Below, piece by piece: positions 1 through 9,275 of a stretch of 64,000 bases of DNA (positions within the stretch are counted from its first letter, which is position 1; every line of letters starts with the position of its first letter). Below the pieces are notes generated by a model. The model was not told the origin of the DNA. It saw only the letters and a program-made list of their open reading frames with translations, and made no database searches. The translations under genes were made by a program, and so were the position numbers. The stretch is from Kribbella caucasensis (GTDB lineage Bacteria; Actinomycetota; Actinomycetes; Propionibacteriales; Kribbellaceae): NCBI RefSeq assembly GCF_004361855.1, contig NZ_SNWQ01000005.1, positions 101,511 to 165,510 of the forward strand, written 5' to 3'.

Positions 1-368
1 AGGAGATGCTGTACCCCACCTCGTACCTGAAGGGCCGCGGCCTGGGCAAGGTCTGCGCCCTCATCACCGACGGCCGCTTCTCCGGCGGGACCTCGGGACT
101 GTCGATCGGCCACGCCTCACCCGAGGCGGCTTCCGGCGGCACGATCGCGCTGGTCCACGACGGCGATCAGATCCGCATCGACATCCCCAACCGCTCCATC
201 GACCTCCTGGTCGCCGAGGACGAATTGGCAGCGCGCCGCGAGGCGTTGGGTGGCGTGTACGCCCCACGCGATCGGGACCGGAAGGTTTCCCAAGCCCTCC
301 GCGCCTACGCCGCCATGGCCACCAGCGCCGACAAGGGCGCAGTACGGGACGTCACCAAGCTCGGCTGA
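1..368 (+). CDS. ilvD: Dihydroxy-acid dehydratase, 3' part
   Basis: C-terminal end of dihydroxy-acid dehydratase, the Fe-S enzyme that dehydrates 2,3-dihydroxy-3-methyl acids in valine, leucine and isoleucine synthesis. The 5' part lies outside the window; the first complete codon is at base 3. The visible residues begin [15 protein letters not shown] and continue with [26 protein letters not shown] and a charged C-terminal tail. These are the hallmark end of the IlvD/Edd family, including the ITDGRFSG substrate-binding loop. The reading frame is intact to a TGA at 366-368. The product name is safe; choosing IlvD over the related Edd or sugar-acid dehydratases rests on the VxDGDxIRIDIPxRxIDLLV tail. 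Confidence 0.93.
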   Translation, partial: EMLYPTSYLKGRGLGKVCALITDGRFSGGTSGLSIGHASPEAASGGTIALVHDGDQIRIDIPNRSIDLLVAEDELAARREALGGVYAPRDRDRKVSQALRAYAAMATSADKGAVRDVTKLG

Positions 369-374
369 TCCCCT

Positions 375-680
375 TCAGACGGAGTCCAGGTCGAAGGCGA
401 GGGTGATGGCTTCGGTGAGGCGGGGTTCCTGGGCGGGGAGGAGGTAGCCGATCAGGCGGCCCAGCTGGACCTTGGGGATGGTCTGGATGTTGTCGCAGCT
501 GACGGCGCTCGGGTGATCGAGGCCGTTCTCGGTGCCAACCAGGACCTCGGTGGACAGACCGCGGATCGTGCTGGTGATCGGGGCGACCGTGACGTTCTTC
601 AGCCGCGGGCGGATCAGCTCGCGGGTGAGTACGACCACCGGCCGGGGTTTGTCCAACCGCGCGATGTGGATCGGCCGCAT
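375..680 (-). CDS. MazF/PemK-family toxin (mRNA interferase-like)
   Basis: Protein of 101 aa of the PemK/MazF fold: RPVVVLTRE near residues 13-21, a central VTVAPITSTIRGLSTEV strand, then VSCDNIQTIP and GRLIGYLLPAQE. Family members are ribosome-independent endoribonucleases neutralised by a cognate antitoxin. The N-terminus (MRPIHIARLDKPRP) is shorter than in classical MazF, as in a common actinobacterial subgroup. Its ATG shares one base with the antitoxin stop (TGATG at 682-678), so translation is coupled and antitoxin is made first. The 3' end converges closely on ilvD. Activity is inferred from family only. Confidence 0.85.
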   Translation of the reverse strand: MRPIHIARLDKPRPVVVLTRELIRPRLKNVTVAPITSTIRGLSTEVLVGTENGLDHPSAVSCDNIQTIPKVQLGRLIGYLLPAQEPRLTEAITLAFDLDSV

Positions 681-916
681 CAGTCGAGGTCGGACAACAC
701 GGTGCCACTGGCCGCGGCGGCCAGCCCGTCGAGATCGTCGTACTCGCCGTGCTCGGTCAGGATCGCGAGATCACGTTCGGCCAGCTGCCGCCTGCGCTCA
801 CGCTCCATCGCCCGGGCGACCACGGAGGCCCGGGACGGTGCTTTGTGATCGTCGACCAGCTGGTCCATGAACTCCACCAACTCGTCCGGCAACCGCACAG
901 TGATCTGCTTGCTCAT
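680..916 (-). CDS. Ribbon-helix-helix antitoxin
   Basis: Protein of 78 aa. Residues 1-45 (SKQITVRLPDELVEFMDQLV followed by SRASVVARAMERE) form a ribbon-helix-helix DNA-binding domain. The acidic, flexible C-terminal part (LTEHGEYDDLDGLAAAASG) is typical of the toxin-wrapping segment of type II antitoxins. It lies directly upstream of the MazF-like toxin with a 1-nt overlap. The family normally autorepresses its own promoter, which here would lie in 917-972. The pairing is clear; naming it MazE would be loose, because classical MazE has an AbrB fold. Confidence 0.85.
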   Translation of the reverse strand: MSKQITVRLPDELVEFMDQLVDDHKAPSRASVVARAMERERRRQLAERDLAILTEHGEYDDLDGLAAAASGTVLSDLD

Positions 917-972
917 ACCAACACCATACCACCCAGGGATTCACTCCAATACCACAAGTACCGGCGGGTGGG

Positions 973-1641
973 TTAGTTGGGGTGCATGGAGGACCAGGGG
1001 AGGTCGGTGTCGGGGAGGGAGGGGAGGGCGGCGATGGCGGCCAGTTCGGTGTCGAGGAGGCCGACCAGCTGGGCCAGGCGGGTGGTGGTGTCGGGGGCTT
1101 CGAGGAGCTTCTGGCGTTCGGGGGTGAGGAGGGTCGTTGCGGCCGACATCAAGTAGGACAGCGTGCTCGGGTCGTCCGGCAGGGGGCCGAGGTGCAGGCC
1201 GGGGCTGCTGATCTCGGTCACGGCCGCGGCGTACCGGCGGAAGCGGGCGATCGCGATCGTCGCCGTACCGAGTGGGTCGTCGCCGAGCTCCTCGGGCAGC
1301 CACTCGACATCGGCGACCAGGTAGTCGCCGGTGCTGTCGAGGGAGTCGACCTTGAACCGCCGGTTGCCGGTCAGGGTGACCTCGACCGGTCCGTCGTCGC
1401 CCGCCTCCAGGGTGATCTCGGAGATCGTTGCCGCGCACCCCGTGCCGTAGAGCGAGCGGAACACCCGGTCGCCGAGCTCGTACCCGTCCCGCACCGCCAC
1501 CGCGCCGCAGGCCATCTCCCCACCGTTCTCCACCAGATCGCGAATCACCGAGCGGCCCTGTACGTCGGTGATGGGGATGGGGAGCACCAGCCCGGGGAAG
1601 ATCACCGTGTCAACGGTGAGAAGCGGCAGGCGCGAATCCAT
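973..1641 (-). CDS. Lon substrate-binding (N) domain protein
   Basis: Stand-alone protein of 222 aa resembling the N-terminal substrate-recognition domain of Lon protease. It begins RLPLLTVDTVIFPGLVLPIPI, the usual start of a LON_substr_bdg domain, and continues with GCAATISEI, VTLTGNRRFKV and a helical tail (LSYLMSAATTLLTPERQKLLEA). No AAA+ or protease domain follows, so it is not Lon itself. Such solo proteins are widespread in actinobacteria and their role is not established. It is divergently oriented to the his operon across about 150 bases (1642-1792), which must hold both promoters; I see no clear box there. Confidence 0.85.
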   Translation of the reverse strand: MDSRLPLLTVDTVIFPGLVLPIPITDVQGRSVIRDLVENGGEMACGAVAVRDGYELGDRVFRSLYGTGCAATISEITLEAGDDGPVEVTLTGNRRFKVDSLDSTGDYLVADVEWLPEELGDDPLGTATIAIARFRRYAAAVTEISSPGLHLGPLPDDPSTLSYLMSAATTLLTPERQKLLEAPDTTTRLAQLVGLLDTELAAIAALPSLPDTDLPWSSMHPN

Positions 1642-1792
1642 GCGCCGAGCCTAGTGCCAACCACCGACTCCCGTACGCGCGCCGGTGGGTGGCCGGGAGG
1701 GAAGACGGGGTGGCGGTTGTCCACGCTCCCGGATGCGCCGAGGCTGTGGACAGGGGACGGAGCAGGGCAGGCCCGGCCACTAGACTGAGGGC

Positions 1793-3106
1793 ATGATTCG
1801 TCGTGTCGACCTGCGGGGGCGGGTGGCGGCTGGAGAGGTGGTTGAGCTCCAGGCGCTGGTTCCCCGTGCCGTGTTCGACGTCGAGAAGGCTCTCGACGTC
1901 GCCCGACCGATCTGTCTCGACGTCCGTCATCGTGGCCTCGAGGCGATCCGGGAGTACGGCGAGAAGTTCGACCAGGTGCGGGTGGACGACCTCCGGGTGC
2001 CGGCCGAGGCGTTGAAGACGGCGCTGGAGGAGCTCGACCCCGAGGTGCGGAGCGCCTTCGAGGAGTCGATCCGGCGGGTCCGCGAGGTCAGTGAGGACGA
2101 GCGCGGCGCCGACGTCGTGTCCGAGCCCGCGAAGGGCGGCCGGGTCACGCAGCGGTTGGTGCCGGTGCAGCGCGTCGGGCTGTATGTGCCGGGCGGCCGC
2201 GCTCCGCTGGCCTCCAGCGTGGTGATGAACGTGGTGCCGGCCCAGGTCGCGGGCGTCCCGTCGCTCGCGGTGGCGTCGCCGCCACAAAAGGAGTTCGGTG
2301 GCCTGCCGCACCCGACTGTGCTCGCCGTGTGCGCACTGCTCGGGATCGACGAGGTGTACGCGATGGGCGGCGCGCAGGCGATCGCCGGGTTCGCCTATGG
2401 GTTCGAGGGGTGCAAGAAGGTCAACCTGATCACCGGCCCGGGCAACATCTACGTCGTCGCCGCCAAGCGGTTCCTGCTCGGCGAGGTCGGGATCGACTCC
2501 GAGGCCGGTCCTACCGAGATCGCCGTACTGGCCGATGACACCGCCGACCCGGCGCATGTCGCGGCCGACCTGATCAGCCAGGCCGAGCACGACCCGATGG
2601 CGGCCAGCGTTCTGGTCACTCCCAGCGAGACCCTGGCGGCCGCGGTCGAGGCCGAGTTGCCGCAGCAGGTCGTGAAGACGAAGCACCAGGACCGGGTCAA
2701 GGAGGCGCTCGCCGGCCAGCAGTCCGCCGTCGTGCTGGTCGACGATCTGGAGCAGGGGACCGCCGTGGTGAACGCCTATGCGGCCGAGCACCTGGAGATC
2801 CAGACGGCCGACGCGGAGGAGCGGGCCGGGCTGATCACCAACGCGGGAGCGATCTTCATCGGCGGCTGGTCGCCGGTCTCGCTCGGCGACTACTGCGCGG
2901 GCTCGAACCACGTGCTGCCCACGGCCGGTTGCGCGTGCCACTCGTCCGGCTTGTCCGTGCGCAGCTTCCTCAAGGCCGTACACGTCGTGAACTACTCGCG
3001 CGAAGCCCTCCAAGAGGTCGCCGGTCACGTCGTTGCGCTGGCGCACGCCGAGGACCTGCCCGCCCACGGTGCCGCCGTGTCGGTGCGTTTCCCCGGGGCG
3101 AGCTGA
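1793..3106 (+). CDS. hisD: Histidinol dehydrogenase
   Basis: 437-aa zinc enzyme that oxidises L-histidinol to histidine in two NAD-dependent steps, the last reactions of the pathway. Diagnostic stretches are [66 protein letters not shown] (zinc and catalytic residues) and [15 protein letters not shown]. Length is as expected for the family. It is the first gene of a four-gene operon; its TGA (3104-3106) shares one base with the hisC ATG, so translation is coupled. Confidence 0.97.
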   Translation: MIRRVDLRGRVAAGEVVELQALVPRAVFDVEKALDVARPICLDVRHRGLEAIREYGEKFDQVRVDDLRVPAEALKTALEELDPEVRSAFEESIRRVREVSEDERGADVVSEPAKGGRVTQRLVPVQRVGLYVPGGRAPLASSVVMNVVPAQVAGVPSLAVASPPQKEFGGLPHPTVLAVCALLGIDEVYAMGGAQAIAGFAYGFEGCKKVNLITGPGNIYVVAAKRFLLGEVGIDSEAGPTEIAVLADDTADPAHVAADLISQAEHDPMAASVLVTPSETLAAAVEAELPQQVVKTKHQDRVKEALAGQQSAVVLVDDLEQGTAVVNAYAAEHLEIQTADAEERAGLITNAGAIFIGGWSPVSLGDYCAGSNHVLPTAGCACHSSGLSVRSFLKAVHVVNYSREALQEVAGHVVALAHAEDLPAHGAAVSVRFPGAS

Positions 3107-4224
3107 TGGGGCGCTTCGACGGGCTGCCGATCCGGGATGAGCTGAAGAGCTTCGAGCCGTACGGCGCGCCGCAGCTGGACGTCCCGGTCCTGCTCAACGT
3201 CAACGAGAACCCGTACCCGCCGAGCGAGGAGACCGTCGCCGACATCACCGCGTCGGTCGCGGAGGCGGCTCGCGGGCTGAACCGGTACCCGGATCGCGAG
3301 TTCCTCGACCTCCGGGCCGACCTGGCCGCGTATCTCGGCCGCGAGTCGGGCGCCAACCTCACCGCCGACCAGGTGTGGGCCGCCAACGGGTCGAACGAGG
3401 TGATGCTGCACATCCTCCAGGCTTTCGGCGGACCAGGCCGTACCGCACTGTCGTTCGCGCCGACATACTCGATGTACCCGGAGTATGCGCGGGACACGAA
3501 CACCGGCTGGGTCACGGGTCGCCGGGCCGAGGACTTCACCCTCGACGAGAGCAAGGCGCTGGCCGCGATCTCCAGGCACCGGCCGTCCGTCGTACTGCTC
3601 GCTTCGCCGAACAACCCGACCGGGACCGCGCTGCCGATCCAGTTGGTGGAGGCGATCGCGGCCCGGACCGCGACGATCGGGGCGGTCCTGGTGGTCGACG
3701 AGGCGTACGCCGAATTCCGTCGTACCGGGACACCGAGTGCGGTCAGCCTGCTCCCGGCGTACTCGCATCTGGCGGTGGCGCGGACGATGTCGAAGGCGTT
3801 CGCCCTGGCCGGCGGGCGGGTCGGATACCTTGCCGCGAGCAAGCAACTGGTGGACGCGCTGCGGATCGTGCGGTTGCCGTACCACCTGTCCGCCGTGACC
3901 CAGGCGGTTGCGCGGGCCGCGCTGCGGCATTCGGACGAGTTGCTCGGCCGGGTCGACCAGCTCCGGGTCGAGCGGGACGAAACCGTCGACTGGCTGCGGG
4001 CGCAAGGGCTGCGCGCGGTCGACTCGGACGCGAACTTCGTCCTGTTCGGCACGTTCGCCGACCGGCATGCGGTCTGGCAGTCGCTGCTCGACGACGGCGT
4101 GCTGATCCGCGAGACCGGACCGGACGGCTGGCTGCGGGTCTCGATCGGCACCGGCGCCGAGATGGCCGCGTTCCGAGCCTCGTTGGAGCGAGTTCTCAAG
4201 ACAGACGTGGGAAGGCATTCATGA
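3106..4224 (+). CDS. hisC: Histidinol-phosphate aminotransferase
   Basis: 372-aa PLP enzyme of aminotransferase fold type I that converts imidazole-acetol phosphate to histidinol phosphate. It shows [11 protein letters not shown] near the N-terminus, [19 protein letters not shown], the ASPNNPTGT loop, VVDEAYAEF and the PLP-lysine region [15 protein letters not shown]. The frame is open upstream, but the ATG at 3106 overlaps the hisD stop and gives a normal-length protein. The stop overlaps the hisB start by 4 nt (ATGA). Confidence 0.96.
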   Translation: MGRFDGLPIRDELKSFEPYGAPQLDVPVLLNVNENPYPPSEETVADITASVAEAARGLNRYPDREFLDLRADLAAYLGRESGANLTADQVWAANGSNEVMLHILQAFGGPGRTALSFAPTYSMYPEYARDTNTGWVTGRRAEDFTLDESKALAAISRHRPSVVLLASPNNPTGTALPIQLVEAIAARTATIGAVLVVDEAYAEFRRTGTPSAVSLLPAYSHLAVARTMSKAFALAGGRVGYLAASKQLVDALRIVRLPYHLSAVTQAVARAALRHSDELLGRVDQLRVERDETVDWLRAQGLRAVDSDANFVLFGTFADRHAVWQSLLDDGVLIRETGPDGWLRVSIGTGAEMAAFRASLERVLKTDVGRHS

Positions 4225-4820
4225 CCAGGACTGCCCGGATCGATCGGGAGACCAGCGAATCGAAGGTGCTGGTCGAGCTCGACCTGGACGGCACCGGCCG
4301 CGCCGACATCTCCACCGGCGTCGGCTTCTACGACCACATGCTCAACGCGCTGGCCAAGCACGCGCTGCTCGACCTGCACGTGAACACGGTCGGCGACCTC
4401 GAGATCGACGCGCACCACACCGTCGAGGACACCGCGATCGGCCTCGGTCAGGCGCTCAAGCAGGCGCTCGGCGACAAGCGCGGCATCCGCCGGTTCGGTG
4501 ACGCGACCGTGCCGCTGGACGAGGCGCTCGTGCACTGCACCGTCGACCTGTCCGGCCGGCCGTACTGCGTGCACACGGGTGAGCCCGAAGGCCAGGTGTA
4601 CGCGATCATCGGTGGCGACTACGCCGGTTCGCTGACCCAGCACGTGTTCGAGACGCTCGCGTTCAACGCCGCGATCTGCATCCACATCCGGGTGCTGTCC
4701 GGGCGCGATCCGCACCACATCGTCGAGGCCCAGTTCAAGGCGTTCGCGCGAGCGCTGCGCGACGCGGCCGAGCACGACCCGCGGCAGCCCGGTATCCCGT
4801 CGACCAAGGGCGCTCTGTGA
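4221..4820 (+). CDS. hisB: Imidazoleglycerol-phosphate dehydratase
   Basis: 199-aa monofunctional IGP dehydratase that produces imidazole-acetol phosphate. It has both His-rich metal-binding repeats of the family: [17 protein letters not shown] and [17 protein letters not shown], plus [15 protein letters not shown]. There is no histidinol-phosphatase domain, unlike the bifunctional E. coli HisB, so a separate phosphatase (HisN-type) must exist elsewhere. ATGA overlap with hisC and GTGA overlap with hisH. Confidence 0.97.
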   Translation: MTRTARIDRETSESKVLVELDLDGTGRADISTGVGFYDHMLNALAKHALLDLHVNTVGDLEIDAHHTVEDTAIGLGQALKQALGDKRGIRRFGDATVPLDEALVHCTVDLSGRPYCVHTGEPEGQVYAIIGGDYAGSLTQHVFETLAFNAAICIHIRVLSGRDPHHIVEAQFKAFARALRDAAEHDPRQPGIPSTKGAL

Positions 4821-5458
4821 GCAAGACGGTTGTCCTGCTCGATTATGGGTCGGGCAACATCCGTTCCGGCGAGCGTGCGCTGCAACGCGTCGGCGCCGAC
4901 GTGACCGTGACGGCCGACTTCGACCAGGCGCTCAACGCTGACGGCCTGCTGGTTCCGGGCGTCGGGGCGTTCGAGGCCTGTATGACGGGACTGCGTGCGG
5001 TGCGGGGCGACGTACTGGTGGACCGGCGCTTGACCGGTGGTCGGCCCGTGCTCGGGATCTGCGTCGGCATGCAGATCCTGTTTGCCAAGGGCATCGAGCA
5101 TGGGGTCGAGACCGACGGCTGCGAGCAGTGGCCGGGCACGGTCGAGCGACTACAGCCGCACAACAACGAGCCAGTTCCGCACATGGGCTGGAACACGGTC
5201 GACGTCCCGTCGGGAAGCGCTCTCTTCGACGGCATCGAGAAGGACCGGTTCTACTTCGTCCACTCGTACGGCGTACGGACGTGGGAGCTGACCGAAACCC
5301 GCGCCTCCGTGACCCCGGCCGTGACCTGGTCCGAGTACGGCGGCGACCGGTTCGTGGCCGCGGTCGAGAACGGTCCGCTCGCCGCAACCCAGTTCCACCC
5401 CGAAAAGTCCGGCGACGCCGGCGCCGAACTCCTGTCGAACTGGGTCCGCTCCCTGTAA
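4817..5458 (+). CDS. hisH: Imidazole glycerol phosphate synthase, glutamine amidotransferase subunit
   Basis: 213-aa class I glutamine amidotransferase that feeds ammonia to HisF. It starts with [13 protein letters not shown]; the nucleophile elbow is [10 protein letters not shown], and the catalytic His-Glu pair lies in [12 protein letters not shown] start inside a GTGA overlap with hisB. Its obligate partner hisF and the isomerase hisA/priA usually follow directly in actinobacteria, but here the operon ends at a strong hairpin 32 bases downstream. Confidence 0.96.
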   Translation: MSKTVVLLDYGSGNIRSGERALQRVGADVTVTADFDQALNADGLLVPGVGAFEACMTGLRAVRGDVLVDRRLTGGRPVLGICVGMQILFAKGIEHGVETDGCEQWPGTVERLQPHNNEPVPHMGWNTVDVPSGSALFDGIEKDRFYFVHSYGVRTWELTETRASVTPAVTWSEYGGDRFVAAVENGPLAATQFHPEKSGDAGAELLSNWVRSL

Positions 5459-5490
5459 CCACGGCGCGAACCACGAAACTGAGAACCCTG

Positions 5491-5549
5491 AACAACAAGC
5501 CGGGACCTCGGACAGGAAAATAACCTGTCCGAGGTCCCGAGTTGTTGTT
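5491..5549. terminator. Long perfect hairpin ending the his operon
   Basis: A 16-bp perfect inverted repeat, CGGGACCTCGGACAGG at 5501-5516 and its complement at 5524-5539, encloses a 7-nt A-rich loop. Outer arms AACAACAA (5491-5498) and TTGTTGTT (5542-5549) can extend the stem after a short internal mismatch. It lies 32 bases after hisH and is the best candidate for its transcription terminator; there is no U-tract, as is usual in GC-rich actinobacteria. Confidence 0.8.
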
Positions 5550-5809
5550 GAAGGTGCCGGTGAGTTGGCGGCACGGGCCCGATTGGGGTGGGGTGGGCGT
5601 CCGTGGGGGTAGCGGGCGGGGGGGCGATGTGGCGGTGTGGGGCGTTTGGGGGGTTTGGTGCTGACCCTCGGCGTGGAGGCGTCCGTTGTCGGTCACGGTT
5701 TGGGTGACAGCGTCCGATTTTCGGGGCGTCGCTCTTCAAAGATGACAGAGCCGGTGTCACACTCACTCGCCAGGACGGTGGAAACCCTCGGGGATCCAGG
5801 AGGCCGGAC
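5550..5809. other. Intergenic region upstream of the liv-type operon
   Basis: About 260 bases without a supported gene. The first 120 bases are strongly G-rich on the plus strand with runs of 4-7 G. The part nearer livF is less biased and presumably holds the promoter of the transporter operon. An AGGAGG ribosome-binding site at 5798-5803 sits 6 bases before the livF GTG. I see no confident operator. Confidence 0.5.
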
Positions 5810-6595
5810 GTGCTGGCGGCGAAGAATCTCGAGGTCGTCTACGACGACGTGATGCTGGTCCTGCGAGGCGTCAGCCTCGAGGTCCCGCGGGGGCGGATCG
5901 TCGCCCTGCTCGGGGCGAACGGGGCAGGCAAGTCCACTTTGCTGCGCGCGATGTCCGGTCTGCTCGACGTCCACGACGGCGAGGTACGCCGCGGCGAGAT
6001 CACCCTCGACGGTGTACCGATCCACCACCTCGGCGCGAGCCGGATCGCCGCGCGAGGGGTCAAGCAGGTGATGGAGGGCCGGCGGATCTTCGTCGACCTC
6101 ACCGTCGAGGAGAACCTCCGGGTCGGCGCGCACGCCCGGCCCCGCACGGTGAAGGTCAACCTGGATCGCACCTACCAACTGTTCCCGGTGCTCGCAGACC
6201 GGCGGAAGAAGGTGGCCGGCTACCTGTCCGGTGGTGAGCAGCAGATGCTGGCGATCGGCCGGGCGCTGATGTCCGATCCGGAGTACCTGCTGCTGGACGA
6301 ACCGAGCCTCGGGCTGGCACCGCTGATCGTGCAGCAGATCCGCGACGTGATCGTCGAGATCAACGCCGCCGGGACCACCGTGCTGCTGGTCGAGCAGAAC
6401 GCGGCGATGGCACTGGCGATCGCTGAGCACGGCTATGTGCTGGAGAACGGCGCGATGGTGATGGACAAACCAGCCGCCGACCTACTGGCCGACGGCGACG
6501 TACGCGAGTTCTACCTCGGCCTCGGCGCGGAGGGCGCGGCCCGGTCGTTCCGCGACGTGAAGCATTACCGTCGACGGAAGCGGTGGCTGTCGTGA
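5810..6595 (+). CDS. livF: Branched-chain amino-acid-type ABC transporter ATPase (LivF family)
   Basis: 261-aa ABC ATPase. Walker A GANGAGKST, signature LSGGEQQMLAIGRAL, Walker B YLLLDEPSLGL and the LivF-specific GVKQVMEGRRIFVDLTVEENL stretch identify the smaller of the two ATPases of HAAT-type importers. GTG start chosen because AGGAGG lies at the right distance. First gene of a five-cistron coupled unit followed by a binding-protein gene. The embedded acyl-CoA ligase makes a carboxylic acid a more likely cargo than leucine (inference). Confidence 0.92.
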   Translation: MLAAKNLEVVYDDVMLVLRGVSLEVPRGRIVALLGANGAGKSTLLRAMSGLLDVHDGEVRRGEITLDGVPIHHLGASRIAARGVKQVMEGRRIFVDLTVEENLRVGAHARPRTVKVNLDRTYQLFPVLADRRKKVAGYLSGGEQQMLAIGRALMSDPEYLLLDEPSLGLAPLIVQQIRDVIVEINAAGTTVLLVEQNAAMALAIAEHGYVLENGAMVMDKPAADLLADGDVREFYLGLGAEGAARSFRDVKHYRRRKRWLS

Positions 6596-7419
6596 CCGCC
6601 ACCGAGACCCGCTCACCAGAGGCCGAGCCGACGGCGACCCCGGTGCTCACCTTCGAGGACGTGGTCCTCGGGTTCTCCGGCGTGACCGCGCTCAACGGCG
6701 TGAGTTTCACCGTCGGACCAGGTGAGCTGTTCGCGGTGATCGGCCCGAACGGCGCCGGCAAGACGTCGATCTTCAACGTCCTGTCCGGGGTCTACCGCCC
6801 CCAACGCGGCACCGTCCGCTTCGGCGCGCAGAACCTGATCGGCATGAGCCCGCACGCGATCGCGCGACTGGGTATCGCCCGGACCTTCCAGAACATCGAG
6901 CTGTTCTCCAACCTGACCGTCCTCGACAACCTGATGCTCGGCCGCCATCACCACCACCCGTACGGCGTACTCGCGGCGCTCGGCTGGTTCGGCAAGGCCA
7001 GGCGCAACGAACTCGCCAACCGCCGGGCCGTCGAGGAGATCGTCGACTTCCTCGACCTCGCGCAGTGGCGGCGACTGCCCGTCGGCCTGCTCCCGTACGG
7101 CGTCCAGAAGCGCGTCGAACTCGGCCGGGCACTCGCGAGTGAGCCCAAGTTGTTGCTGCTGGACGAACCGGTCGCCGGGATGAACCTGGAGGAGACCGAG
7201 GACATGGCCCGGTTCATACTTGACATCCGGGACGAACTAGACGTGCCGATGGTGATGGTCGAGCACGACATGGGCCTGGTGATGGACCTGGCCGACCGGA
7301 TCATGGTGGTCGACTTCGGCCGGGCGATCCGGACCGGCAGGCCCCGGGAGGTGGCCACCGATCCCGATGTGGTGCGCGCCTACCTCGGCGAGGAACACCG
7401 GGTGGTGGACCGGCCATGA
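6592..7419 (+). CDS. livG: Branched-chain amino-acid-type ABC transporter ATPase (LivG family)
   Basis: About 275 aa. Walker A GPNGAGKTS, the LivG-type GIARTFQNIELFSNLTVLDNL, Walker B LLLLDEPVAGMN and the switch histidine in MVMVEHDMGLVMDLADR. The signature motif reads LPYGVQKRVELGRAL, a known variant of LSGGQ in LivG proteins. The GTG at 6592 overlaps the livF stop (GTGA) and is preferred; a GTG at 6583 is also in frame. Pairs with LivF on the LivHM permease. Confidence 0.92.
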   Translation: MTATETRSPEAEPTATPVLTFEDVVLGFSGVTALNGVSFTVGPGELFAVIGPNGAGKTSIFNVLSGVYRPQRGTVRFGAQNLIGMSPHAIARLGIARTFQNIELFSNLTVLDNLMLGRHHHHPYGVLAALGWFGKARRNELANRRAVEEIVDFLDLAQWRRLPVGLLPYGVQKRVELGRALASEPKLLLLDEPVAGMNLEETEDMARFILDIRDELDVPMVMVEHDMGLVMDLADRIMVVDFGRAIRTGRPREVATDPDVVRAYLGEEHRVVDRP

Positions 7420-9275
7420 GTACCGTGACTGCCGCGACAAAGGTGACCACGATCGCTGCCCGGATCAAGGAGCGCGCCGTCGCGAAGCCGAACGTGATCG
7501 CCTTGCGGGAGAAGGATCTGGGCATCTGGCAGGAGGTCAGCTGGTCGCAGTACTGGTACACGGCCGAGCTGGTCGGGCACGCCTTACTTGCCCTCGGCAT
7601 CGAACCGGGCGACCGAGTCGCGATCCAGTCGGAGAACCGGCGCGAGTGGCTCTACACCGACGTCGGTACGGTCGCGGTCCGCGCCGCCACCGTCGGGCTG
7701 TACCCGACCAACCCGGTCGCAGAGGTCTCGTACCTGTTGCGCCACTCGGGTGCCCGGGTACTGATCGCCGAGGACCAGGAGCAGGTCGACAAGGCGCTCG
7801 CGGTTGCCGACGAGCTGCCCGATCTGGAGCGCATCGTGTACCTGGAGCCGCGCGGCATCCGGTACCGGTACGACGACCCGCGGTTGCTGGCCTGGCCCGA
7901 TTTCCTTGCCCTCGGCCATGAACACCGTGACGCCAACCCGGGTGCCGTCGAGGAACGGATGGCGCAGACCCGTCCCGACGATGTGGTCACGCTGATCTAC
8001 ACGTCGGGCACCACCGGGCCGCCGAAGGGCGTGATGCTGACCGCGGCGAACGTCGAGTTCGCCATCCACGAGCTGGTCGAGCACGGCGGATTCACCTCGC
8101 CGCCGCCGTCCTCAAAAGACAGCGTGCTGTCCTACCTGCCGTTGTGTCACGTGGCCGAGCGGATCTTCAGCTGCTGGTTCGGCGCCGGTGCCGGGGTCTG
8201 CGTGCACTTCGCCGAGTCGATCGAGACCGTCGCGGCGAACCTGCACGAGGTGCAGCCGACGATCCTGTTCGGCGTACCGCGGATCTGGGAGAAGATCGCG
8301 GCCGGCGTACAGATCCGGGTCGAGTCGGCCAGTCCGGTGAAGCGGATCGTCGGCGGCTTCTGGCTGCGTCAGGCGGATCGGCTCGGCGGCTTGCTGGCCG
8401 AAAACCATGGTCGTCACACACCGAAGACCCGGCTGCTCTACGCGGCCGGCTACCTCTTCAGCTATCGCGCGCTGCGGGACCGGATCGGCGTACGGAAGGT
8501 CCGGTACGCCGCGTCCGGGGCGGCCCCGATCGCCCCGGAGGTACTGCGCTTCTTCATGGGCCTGGGGCTGCCGATGCACGAGGTGTACGGCATGACCGAG
8601 AACACGGCCGTGGCGACCGCGAACCGCCCGGGCCGGGTCAAACTCGGTACGGTCGGCGAAGCGCACACGGGCGTGGAACTGCGGATCGACGAGCAGACCG
8701 GCGAGATCCTCACCCGGCACGCCGGCACGTTCGCCGGGTACTGGCGCGACCCGGACGCGACCGAGCGCGTGATCGACCCCGATGGCTGGCTGCACACCGG
8801 CGACGTGGGGGAGTTGGTGGACGGTACCCATCTGCGCATCACCGACCGGATGAAGGACATCATCATCACCGCGGGCGGCAAGAACATCGCGCCGTCGGAG
8901 ATCGAGAACGCGCTGAAGGCGTCGCCGTACATCAAGGAAGCCGTGGTGATCGGCGATCGGCGGAAGTTCCTCACCGCGTTGATCGGGATCGAACCGGACA
9001 CGGTCGGCCACTGGGCCCAGCTCCGCCGGCTGCCCTACTCGACGTACCGCGATCTGTCCGAGAAGCCCGAGGTGATCGAGCTCGTGCAGCAGGTCCTCGA
9101 CGAGGTCAACGAACGGTTCGCCACGGTCGAGCAGGTGAAGTCGTTCCGGATGCTGCCGAAGCTGCTGGATCACGAGGACGGCGAACTGACCGCGACCCAG
9201 AAGGTGAAGCGGACCGCCGTCGCGGGAGCGTTCGCCGAGCTGGTCGAGTCGATGTACGGCGGAGGTGGCCGGTGA
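7416..9275 (+). CDS. AMP-dependent acyl-CoA synthetase (FadD/long-chain type)
   Basis: 619-aa ANL-superfamily ligase that activates a carboxylic acid with ATP and couples it to CoA. P-loop motif LIYTSGTTGPPKGVMLT, then LPLCHVAERIF, YGMTENTA, DGWLHTGDVGEL and ITDRMKDIIITAGGKNIAPSEIE with the catalytic-lysine region near the C-terminus. Closest in layout to the FadD15-like long-chain group. It is embedded in the transporter operon by ATGA and GTGA overlaps on both sides, so import and CoA activation of the same acid is a natural inference. Substrate not determinable here. Confidence 0.9.
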   Translation: MSTVTAATKVTTIAARIKERAVAKPNVIALREKDLGIWQEVSWSQYWYTAELVGHALLALGIEPGDRVAIQSENRREWLYTDVGTVAVRAATVGLYPTNPVAEVSYLLRHSGARVLIAEDQEQVDKALAVADELPDLERIVYLEPRGIRYRYDDPRLLAWPDFLALGHEHRDANPGAVEERMAQTRPDDVVTLIYTSGTTGPPKGVMLTAANVEFAIHELVEHGGFTSPPPSSKDSVLSYLPLCHVAERIFSCWFGAGAGVCVHFAESIETVAANLHEVQPTILFGVPRIWEKIAAGVQIRVESASPVKRIVGGFWLRQADRLGGLLAENHGRHTPKTRLLYAAGYLFSYRALRDRIGVRKVRYAASGAAPIAPEVLRFFMGLGLPMHEVYGMTENTAVATANRPGRVKLGTVGEAHTGVELRIDEQTGEILTRHAGTFAGYWRDPDATERVIDPDGWLHTGDVGELVDGTHLRITDRMKDIIITAGGKNIAPSEIENALKASPYIKEAVVIGDRRKFLTALIGIEPDTVGHWAQLRRLPYSTYRDLSEKPEVIELVQQVLDEVNERFATVEQVKSFRMLPKLLDHEDGELTATQKVKRTAVAGAFAELVESMYGGGGR

